Assembly (NCBI GenBank): GCA_030589895.1
Contig: JAUUZQ010000012.1
Location: 1-52,408, forward strand
From: Bacteroidales bacterium
GTDB taxonomy: Bacteria; Bacteroidota; Bacteroidia; Bacteroidales; GCA-2748055
Direction: 5' to 3'
Length of the DNA stretch: 52,408 nucleotides
Shown here: piece after piece, positions 17,622 to 25,086 of the stretch
Layout: every line of letters begins with the position of its first letter
Numbering within the stretch: the first letter of the stretch is position 1
The notes under the pieces: generated by a model
Database searches by the model: none
The model's input: only the letters and a program-made list of their open reading frames with translations
Told to the model about the DNA's origin: nothing
Position numbers and translations under genes: made by a program

Positions 17622-18637
17622 TCCATCTCCCTCGTCGTCCCCCTCAAAATCAACTCCGTTTTAATCACTTCCGTAACAGGCTTAAATGACTCATCCGGAT
17701 TGTCGATTCGTTTAAGAAGAAGCTCAGCCGATTTTCTGCCAATTTCAAAACCATGCTGACTTATGGTTGTCAGGGGTGGATCAGTAACAGTAGATATTAA
17801 TCCATCAGTAAAACCAATGACAGATACATCATCAGGAATTTTATATCCTAATTTCTTTAGGGTATTTACAGCACCGGCAGCCGTCATATCATTAACTGCG
17901 AAGATAGCATCTGGCGGATTCTTCTGCTTCATAAACTTTGGAGTGAGCTCAATTGCCTCTTCAATAGTGTCGCATTTCATGATCAGGTTATCATCCAGCT
18001 TTATTCCATTCTTTTCCAAAGCGCTTATATATCCTCTCTGTCTTTGATAACCAATAAGTAAATGCTGTGGTGCAGCAAAATGGGCTATCCTCTTACACCC
18101 TGTTTTTATCAAATACTCCACTGCATTCAAAGCCCCGGAAAAATCATCAACAATTACCTTATCCGTTTCCAATGCGTCAACCACCCTGTCAAAAAACACA
18201 ATGGGAAAATCATTGTCCATTAACTCCTTAAAATGACCGAAATTTCTCGAAGTTTTCGACACTGAAACCAATACTCCTTCTGCTCTGTTTGACTGAAGTG
18301 CCTGAGTTATGGCTACTTCACGCTCATATATTTCACTCGATTGAAATATCATTACATTATATCCGGCATTTTGTGCTACATCTTCAATTCCTGATATAAC
18401 AGATGAGAAAAAATGGTGCACCAACTGAGGTACAATTACACTAATGACATTGGTTTTTTGGCTTCGCAGACTCAAGGCAATTGCATTTGGTGTGTATTTT
18501 AGCTTTTCAACAAGCTCCTTCACCAATTTTTTAGTTGTCTCACTTATATCAGGATGATCCTTCAAGGCTCTTGAAACGGTAGAGGGCGAAACCCCCAATT
18601 CTCTGGCAATATCTTTTATGGTAACCTGGTGGCTCAT
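17612..18637 (-). CDS. LacI-family transcriptional regulator of the alpha-glucan locus
   Basis: This 341-residue protein has the standard LacI layout. An N-terminal helix-turn-helix (TIKDIARELGVSPSTVSRAL) and hinge helix (NAIALSLRSQKTN) precede a periplasmic-binding-protein-like effector domain (VISVIVPQLVHHFFSSVISG, VIGFTDGLISTVTDPPLTT). It sits between the MFS-GH65 unit and the divergent SusCD-amylase genes, and both flanking intergenic regions carry the same palindrome. A maltodextrin or related sugar is the likely effector. The operators lie well upstream of the likely core promoters, which leaves open an activating role, unlike classic LacI repression. The operator at 18779 is 142 bp before its own start, so autoregulation is possible. 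Confidence 0.9.
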   Translation of the reverse strand: MSHQVTIKDIARELGVSPSTVSRALKDHPDISETTKKLVKELVEKLKYTPNAIALSLRSQKTNVISVIVPQLVHHFFSSVISGIEDVAQNAGYNVMIFQSSEIYEREVAITQALQSNRAEGVLVSVSKTSRNFGHFKELMDNDFPIVFFDRVVDALETDKVIVDDFSGALNAVEYLIKTGCKRIAHFAAPQHLLIGYQRQRGYISALEKNGIKLDDNLIMKCDTIEEAIELTPKFMKQKNPPDAIFAVNDMTAAGAVNTLKKLGYKIPDDVSVIGFTDGLISTVTDPPLTTISQHGFEIGRKSAELLLKRIDNPDESFKPVTEVIKTELILRGTTREMESR

Positions 18638-18778
18638 TTAGATAAATCTAATCGATAAATATAACAAAAAATAATACTCAGAGACCTCTTTTTCGTTCAA
18701 TTCCACGGGCCTAAAATGTCTGTAAATGAGCAAAATTTGATTTTTCTGTTCAGAAACATACCACTAAAACCCCAATTA

Positions 18779-18788
18779 CAAACGTTTG
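18779..18788. promoter_or_regulatory. LacI-type operator 2 (between lacI and susC)
   Basis: CAAACGTTTG is a perfect palindrome within ACAAACGTTTGCGGAGA and is near-identical to operator 1. It lies in the 326-bp divergent region, 175 bp before the susC start. A weak -7-like AAAATTTG (18891-18898) is the best susC promoter candidate seen; no convincing -33 was found. Elsewhere in this region I see only the short repeat GATATCAGAGATC (18918-18930). Confidence 0.7.
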
Positions 18789-18963
18789 CGGAGACGATTG
18801 CGGTGATTTTCAGCATTTATGGCATATAAGGATAAGCACACTGCTTTATGATTTAATATCTTGTCACGACTTTAAAAAGCTACATCGTATAAAATTTGTC
18901 GGAATTTTATCGGAACAGATATCAGAGATCCTTGATGATTAAATTACACTTAAACTATTATTT

Positions 18964-21927
18964 ATGAAGCAGAGAAAATTTTCTATCTGGAAGCTTCTAA
19001 TACTTGCCTTGCTGACAACATCAATAAATTTATCGGCACAAGTTAGTACCATTACAGGAACAGTTCTTGATGAAGTTACAGGTGCAGCTCTTCCGGGAGT
19101 TACAATAATGGCAAAGGGGACCACCCTGGGAGCGGTAACAGATTTTGATGGAAATTATACTATCAAGGTTATGCCGGGTTCTACCTTACTCTTTTCATAT
19201 ATCGGATATTCATCCTATGAAATTCAGGTCAACGGACAAACAATTATTGATGTTGCGCTATCAGAAGAAACACAATCACTCGATGAGGTGGTCGTGATCG
19301 GATATGGTACGCAAAAAAAGAATGATAAAACCGGAGCTGTTTCAAGTATTACATCAGATGAATTATCAACTGGCGTTCTTACTGATCCAATCCAGGGAAT
19401 GCAGGGAAAAATTGCAGGTGTCAGTATTACCAAAAAAGGGGGAGATCCAAATGGCGGATATTCTGTAAAAATACGTGGCTCATCCGGTTTTGACTCTAAT
19501 ACAAACCCACTATATGTGGTTGATGGCGTTCCCGGTGTGGATCCAACAACCATCGCACCTGAGGATATAGAATCTTTCAACATTCTAAAGGATGCCTCCT
19601 CAACTGCCATATACGGAGCAAGAGGTGCAAATGGCGTAATCATTATTCAAACCAAGAAAGGGAGCCAAAGTGAAACTGCTAACATTGATTTTAGCAGCTA
19701 TATCTCCTATGATCAAGTGGCCAACAGACTCGACATGCTTAATGGAGATGAAATGCGACAGTACGTTATCGATAATGGATTGAATTTTCAGGATGGAGGT
19801 GCAAATACTGACTGGCAGGATGAAATTTACCAAACAGGTAAATCACAATCTTACAATTTAGCTGCATCCGGGGGAAGTGAATCTGGTACATACAGAGTTT
19901 CCCTGTCTCATTCTGACTGGGAAGGTGTGGTCAAAGGAACTTCGAAAACCAGGACTATTGGTAGAATCAATATGATGCAAAAGGGAATCAATGATCGACT
20001 TACATTGTCTGCATCTCTGGCAGGAACAATCGAAGCAAACGATTATATAGGTTACGGAGCAAGCGGAGCAAATGATGTGCTATACCAGGCTTTCCAGCGT
20101 AATCCAACAGATCCTGTATATAATGATGATGGATCATTCTATGAATTACAACGTGATTTTAATTACTACAACCCTGTAGCCTTAATAGAACAGATCCAGA
20201 ATACAAGGGATGCCAAAAGATTCCTTGGGAATCTGAAAGCTGATTTCGAAATTGCTGACGGTCTTGTTGCCGGAGTAAATCTTGGATATATCCGCGATGA
20301 TTCAGAAAGCTACTATTTTGAACCCTCAACATTACGCGGAGGCACTACATCTGGATATGGAAGCAGGTCTTATGGTAATAGCGAATCTAAAATACTGGAA
20401 TCTACTCTTTCCTATAATAAAAGTATGGGGAATGGACATAGTATAAGTTCTGTGGTAGGATATTCATTTCAGGAAGATACACGAGATGGATTAGGTGCAG
20501 CAGGAAGAGAACCTTTGTCTGACTATGTAATGTCTTATAATATAAAAACACTGAATGATGTTACTGTTGGCGATATATATTCATACTATGAAAACAACCG
20601 GCTCATCTCGTTCTTTGGAAGAGCAATTTATAACTTCAATTCAAAATACTATGCAACAGCTACCTTGAGAAGAGATGGTTCATCAAGGTTTGGTGCAAAC
20701 CAAAAATGGGGTTGGTTTCCATCCGGATCAGTTGCGTGGAACATGAAACAAGAAGATTTCTTATCAGGCGTTTCGTTTCTAAGTATGTTAAAACTCAGGG
20801 CTGGTTTTGGTCTTTCAGGAAACCAGGAAATTGGAAACTATCATAGCATTAGTGTAGTAAATATTGATGGTACAACTGTCAATTTTGAAACAGGAGAATC
20901 GGCGGTTAAATTCAGTCAACCCTATAATGACAATCCTGATCTGAAATGGGAAGAAAATTCGGAGATAAATGTGGGTGTGGACTTTGGATTCCTGAAGAAT
21001 AAAATTGCAGGTTCCATTGAATACTATCACAAATCAACATATGACCTCCTGGCTTCTTATGCTGTTCCTGTTCCTCCAAATATTAATCAAAGAACATGGG
21101 CCAATGCAGGAGAAATACTCAATCAGGGAATAGAATTCAATATTGATTACTTTGCTGTAAACAATAGTAATTTTTCCTGGAAAACAGCCCTGGTATTTGC
21201 AAAAAATAATCAAACGATAAAATCCTTATCAGGTCCTGGATATGACTGGACAGATGCTGATAAGAAAACTGGATGGCTGTCGGGACGAGGACTGGTTGGT
21301 GACCAAAACTGGACACAGTTAATTGAAGAGGACTATGAATTGGGAACCTTCTATATGCCAGAATATGCAGGTCTCTCTGAAGATGGAAAATTTCTGTTTT
21401 GGACCGCTGCAGGCGGAGTAACCAGAAATGTGGAAGATGCCGAACGAAGAGTGGTGGGCTCTGCGCTTCCTGATTTTGAGATGGGATGGTCCAACTACTT
21501 TACTTTCTTCAAAAACTTTGATGCAAGTATCACTATTCGCGGAGTATATGGCAATGATGTCCTCAATGTAACCAGAATGGTTTTTGAAAACCCAACTATT
21601 CTTCCAACACTGAACACCTTAAGCAGTGTAATTGACGAAATAGATCGTGGACTTACAGACGCTCCAAAGGTAAACAGCTATTATCTGGAAGATGGTTCGT
21701 TTCTGAGAATTGACAACCTGGTTATTGGATACAAGCTCGATATAAATGAAAACGACTGGGTAAAGAAACTTCGTGTATACTTCTCTTCAAACAACCTTTA
21801 TACACTTACGGGGTATACAGGAATCGATCCTGAAACATCTTATGATGGAAAATCCTTTGGATTGGATATGTACAACGTATATCCAAAGACCAGGACATTT
21901 ACACTTGGATTACAGGTCACATTTTAA
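18964..21927 (+). CDS. SusC-family TonB-dependent transporter for alpha-glucan oligosaccharides
   Basis: This 987-residue outer-membrane channel has a signal peptide (1 to about 25, ending NLSAQ), a CarboxypepD_reg-like domain (ITGTVLDEVTGAALPGVTI), the SusC-specific segment SLDEVVVIGYGTQKK, a plug domain (GKIAGVSITKKGGDPNGGYS, NPLYVVDGVPGVDP, AIYGARGANGVIIIQTKKGS) and a barrel ending RTFTLGLQVTF. It is first in the susC-susD-susE unit, 11 nt before susD. The LacI regulator, GH65 and amylase genes around it make maltodextrins the likely cargo. It is about 100 residues shorter than the SusC of the murein operon, which is within the family range. Confidence 0.92.
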   Translation: MKQRKFSIWKLLILALLTTSINLSAQVSTITGTVLDEVTGAALPGVTIMAKGTTLGAVTDFDGNYTIKVMPGSTLLFSYIGYSSYEIQVNGQTIIDVALSEETQSLDEVVVIGYGTQKKNDKTGAVSSITSDELSTGVLTDPIQGMQGKIAGVSITKKGGDPNGGYSVKIRGSSGFDSNTNPLYVVDGVPGVDPTTIAPEDIESFNILKDASSTAIYGARGANGVIIIQTKKGSQSETANIDFSSYISYDQVANRLDMLNGDEMRQYVIDNGLNFQDGGANTDWQDEIYQTGKSQSYNLAASGGSESGTYRVSLSHSDWEGVVKGTSKTRTIGRINMMQKGINDRLTLSASLAGTIEANDYIGYGASGANDVLYQAFQRNPTDPVYNDDGSFYELQRDFNYYNPVALIEQIQNTRDAKRFLGNLKADFEIADGLVAGVNLGYIRDDSESYYFEPSTLRGGTTSGYGSRSYGNSESKILESTLSYNKSMGNGHSISSVVGYSFQEDTRDGLGAAGREPLSDYVMSYNIKTLNDVTVGDIYSYYENNRLISFFGRAIYNFNSKYYATATLRRDGSSRFGANQKWGWFPSGSVAWNMKQEDFLSGVSFLSMLKLRAGFGLSGNQEIGNYHSISVVNIDGTTVNFETGESAVKFSQPYNDNPDLKWEENSEINVGVDFGFLKNKIAGSIEYYHKSTYDLLASYAVPVPPNINQRTWANAGEILNQGIEFNIDYFAVNNSNFSWKTALVFAKNNQTIKSLSGPGYDWTDADKKTGWLSGRGLVGDQNWTQLIEEDYELGTFYMPEYAGLSEDGKFLFWTAAGGVTRNVEDAERRVVGSALPDFEMGWSNYFTFFKNFDASITIRGVYGNDVLNVTRMVFENPTILPTLNTLSSVIDEIDRGLTDAPKVNSYYLEDGSFLRIDNLVIGYKLDINENDWVKKLRVYFSSNNLYTLTGYTGIDPETSYDGKSFGLDMYNVYPKTRTFTLGLQVTF

Positions 21928-21938
21928 ACAGGACAAAC

Positions 21939-23429
21939 ATGAAAAAAATATATAGTTTAATTATTATCGCAATCACTCTTTCCGGATGTGTTGACCTGGA
22001 AGAAGAGCTGTATGACCGATTACCCGGTGATATATATCCTGAAAATGAAATACAGGGAGCCCTTATTACCGGTCCGATTTATGAACCCATGCAAGATATG
22101 CTGGACTGGTCCGGATGGTGGTTTGCACAAGAAGTACCTTCTGATGAGGTCACTTTTCCTACCAGGCATACTGACTGGGACGATGGTGGAAAATGGCGCG
22201 TATTGCACCAACACACATGGACCAATACAACGGAGGCAATAAATAGCATGTGGAGTCGGTTCTATAGAGGCATTGGTGAAGCAAACCAATTGTTGGAGTT
22301 GTTGGGAGACAGTAGTGAAGACCCCGCTGCTGCTGCAACAATTGCAAAAGTTAAAATAATGAGAGCATACTATTACTACCTCCTCATTGACAATTATGGT
22401 GATGTGCCATATGTTACAAGTTTTTCAGATGCCGAGGAGCAACCGGGAAAAGACGACCGTGCTATAATATGGCAGGGAATTGTAAATGATGTTGAGGAAA
22501 GTGCTCTTAACCTGGGAACATCACGGCCCAAAAATGCTGTGACAAAAGGAATGGCATATACCCTTCTGGCAAAGCTCTATCTTAATGCTGAAGTATATAC
22601 AGGAACCGCCTATTGGGCAGAGGCTGAAGCGGCTTGCGATAGTGTTATTGCCCTGGGATATACACTGGAAGCAGATCCACTGGCTCCTTTTATTACAGAA
22701 AACCAGGATTCTCCTGAAAACATCTTCACAATTCCTTATGATGAAGATACATACAAGGGATTCAACCTGCATATGCGTACACTGCATTACAATAGTAATC
22801 TCACATACAACATGACTGCCGGTCCCTGGAATGGTTGTGCGGTAATGTATGATCATTACAATAGCTATGAAGATGGCGACATCAGAAAAGAAGATGGATT
22901 TCTGGTGGGACAACAATATACTTCTGATGGTGTGAAAATTACTGACGCATCAGCTGAAGGTTCAAATCTGATTTTTGATCCATATATTCCGGCTCTGCAA
23001 ATGGACCTCACTTATACCTTAGTGGAGATCAGAATGTCAGGAGCTCGTGTGGTCAAATTTGAAGTTAAAAAAGGCGCGAAAGACAACCTTTCAAACGATT
23101 TCCCTGTCTTTAGATATGCAGATGTACTGTTAATGAAAGCTGAAGCCAACTTCAGACAAAACGGAGCTACAGCTGAAGCTGCAGGTTTAATAAACGAAAT
23201 TAGAGACAGAACAAATGTCTCTTCATGGTCAGCAAGTGACCTTACGCTGGAATCTATTCTTGCTGAAAGAGGCAGAGAGATGTTTTTTGAAGGACATCGC
23301 CGTCAGGATCTGATTCGTTTTGGTGAGTTTAACAAAGCATGGTGGGAGAAAGATGCTTCTACCCCCGATAGAAATGTATTCCCTATACCGCAATGGGTTA
23401 TTGATACAAACCCAAATCTTGCTAATTAA
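21939..23429 (+). CDS. SusD-family glycan-binding lipoprotein
   Basis: This 496-residue surface lipoprotein pairs with the SusC encoded 11 nt upstream. The signal peptide ends ITLSGC, with lipid Cys at residue 17. The acidic residues that follow (VDLEEE) fit a surface-export signal. The helical TPR body (ANQLLELLGDSSEDPAAAAT, RAYYYYLLIDNYGDVPYV) and the C-terminal FRYADVLLMKAEANFRQNG, ERGREMFFEGHRRQDLIRFG and VFPIPQWVIDTNPNL are classic SusD/RagB marks. It is expected to bind maltodextrin at the cell surface and act as the lid of the channel. Confidence 0.93.
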   Translation: MKKIYSLIIIAITLSGCVDLEEELYDRLPGDIYPENEIQGALITGPIYEPMQDMLDWSGWWFAQEVPSDEVTFPTRHTDWDDGGKWRVLHQHTWTNTTEAINSMWSRFYRGIGEANQLLELLGDSSEDPAAAATIAKVKIMRAYYYYLLIDNYGDVPYVTSFSDAEEQPGKDDRAIIWQGIVNDVEESALNLGTSRPKNAVTKGMAYTLLAKLYLNAEVYTGTAYWAEAEAACDSVIALGYTLEADPLAPFITENQDSPENIFTIPYDEDTYKGFNLHMRTLHYNSNLTYNMTAGPWNGCAVMYDHYNSYEDGDIRKEDGFLVGQQYTSDGVKITDASAEGSNLIFDPYIPALQMDLTYTLVEIRMSGARVVKFEVKKGAKDNLSNDFPVFRYADVLLMKAEANFRQNGATAEAAGLINEIRDRTNVSSWSASDLTLESILAERGREMFFEGHRRQDLIRFGEFNKAWWEKDASTPDRNVFPIPQWVIDTNPNLAN

Positions 23430-23472
23430 AATAAATATTAACATTAATTACTGATTTTTAAATTTAACAATT

Positions 23473-24954
23473 ATGAAAAATTACTTTTTTAAAGGAACTA
23501 GTTTCCTTATGCTGGCATTGGTCGCAATGATTTCGTTTACATCCTGCGACAATGATGATCCGGATGATGATCCGGTTCTCGTAGAAGATGGTCTTTATAT
23601 TCAGGGTCTTGGTACTGCTCTTGATAGCTTAAGCGGAAATGGCTTAATGTCGAAAGCTAACAACGAAGTTACTCAAGCTTCACGCTCTTCTCTCTACGAA
23701 ATGTATATCGCTGTAAAAGGTGGATCTGAAGGTTTCAACCTTGTTAATGTAGTAGGTGGCGTTGCTGAAAATTGGGGTCCTGCAGCAGATTTTGCACTTG
23801 TTGCTGAAGGTGACCTTGATAATGAAGAACCTAAAAGTGGTCTTTGGCGTGGTTCATATGAAATCTCTGAAGCGTCATTTACTGTAACTGCAGATGGTTT
23901 ATATCACGTAATGCTTGACACAGAAATAGGTGTTGTTGCTATTGCAAAAGTTGAGTGGGGTCTGATTGGTGGTGCTACTCCTGGTGGATGGAGTGATGAC
24001 ACTGAACTTACAGAGTCCGCATTCGATCCAAACACAATTTCATTTAACATTGCTGAAGTAACTATTCTGGAAAACGAATACAAATTCCGCTATTCAGGTG
24101 GATGGAAAGTTATCCTGGATACTATCGTTGATAACGGAGAAGGTAAATTAGGCGTAAAAGTGAATACAAACTTTGGTGGCGCTTTAAATAACCTTACTGC
24201 CGGTGGAGACAATATCGCAAACGCAGAATATGCTATTTATGCATTTGACATGACATGGACACTGGACGGTGGACATATTGCAACACAAACTTATGTGAAA
24301 GACGGTGAGCCTCTTGCTGTCTATCCTGAAGAGCTATATATGATTGGAGCCTCTATCGGAGGTTGGGACTGGGCTGCTAATGGAATCCAGATGGTTCCTG
24401 CACACAGTAATCCACACGTATTCTGGCAAGTTGTATTTATCGAATCTGGTGTTGCTGATGCAGGTTTTAAATTTTCCCCTGTAAAAGATTGGATAGGTGA
24501 TTTTGGTGTTAACTCAGGTGACGGAGCAACTGATGGTGTATGGAATAAAGGTTCTGATAACGTTCCGGATATTGCAACTTCAGGATACTACATGGTAGTT
24601 GTTAACCTGCTGGATGAAACTGTTGAAGTTAACGCTCCTATGATATATGGTCTCGGTGATGCATATGGTAACTGGGATGCTGCTCAGGCTGCTACATTGT
24701 TTACAGTAGATAATACTGCTAAAGTAATAACTTCCACTGCTACTACTGCTGATGGAAACTTCCGCATGCATGTTGCTGCTGCTACTCTGACAAACGGAGA
24801 TGGCAATGCAATTGACTGGTGGCAAGCTGAGCTTGCTGTTATTGGTGGTGCTATTGAATACCGCGGAACTGGAGGCGATCAGGCTGCAGTACCAACAACA
24901 ACAGGTCAGGTTGTTACATTAGACTTTGTTGCCGGAACAGGAACAATTCAATAA
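23473..24954 (+). CDS. SusE/SusF-like outer-membrane starch-binding lipoprotein
   Basis: This 493-residue protein follows susD by 43 nt. The signal peptide ends SFTSC, and the strongly acidic stretch after the Cys (DNDDPDDD) fits export to the cell surface. The body looks like tandem beta-sandwich units rich in Trp and Gly. Similar phrases recur, such as LYIQGLGTAL, WGLIGGATPGGWSDDTE, LYMIGASIGGWDWA and IYGLGDAYGNWDAA, each matching the start of a SusE/F-type starch-binding (CBM) domain. Three to four units are likely. The function, holding alpha-glucan at the surface, follows from this pattern and from position in the locus. A strong terminator follows. Confidence 0.82.
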   Translation: MKNYFFKGTSFLMLALVAMISFTSCDNDDPDDDPVLVEDGLYIQGLGTALDSLSGNGLMSKANNEVTQASRSSLYEMYIAVKGGSEGFNLVNVVGGVAENWGPAADFALVAEGDLDNEEPKSGLWRGSYEISEASFTVTADGLYHVMLDTEIGVVAIAKVEWGLIGGATPGGWSDDTELTESAFDPNTISFNIAEVTILENEYKFRYSGGWKVILDTIVDNGEGKLGVKVNTNFGGALNNLTAGGDNIANAEYAIYAFDMTWTLDGGHIATQTYVKDGEPLAVYPEELYMIGASIGGWDWAANGIQMVPAHSNPHVFWQVVFIESGVADAGFKFSPVKDWIGDFGVNSGDGATDGVWNKGSDNVPDIATSGYYMVVVNLLDETVEVNAPMIYGLGDAYGNWDAAQAATLFTVDNTAKVITSTATTADGNFRMHVAAATLTNGDGNAIDWWQAELAVIGGAIEYRGTGGDQAAVPTTTGQVVTLDFVAGTGTIQ

Positions 24955-24970
24955 TTAGAAATCTCTTATT

Positions 24971-25003
24971 AAAAGAGCATGCAAATTTGCATGCTCTTTT
25001 TTT
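24971..25003 (+). terminator. Rho-independent terminator of the susC-susD-susE unit
   Basis: A perfect 30-bp palindrome (24971-25000) has 15-nt arms AAAAGAGCATGCAAA and TTTGCATGCTCTTTT, and the T-run continues to 25003. It separates the SusCDE genes from the amylase gene, which therefore probably has its own promoter; a -7-like TATATTTG lies at 25032-25039. Confidence 0.88.
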
Positions 25004-25086
25004 CCTTATACCCTTTTGATTGCTTGTAGAATATATTTGTGATTATAATTCCAGATATTGATATACATCTTGTCTAATACTTACTT

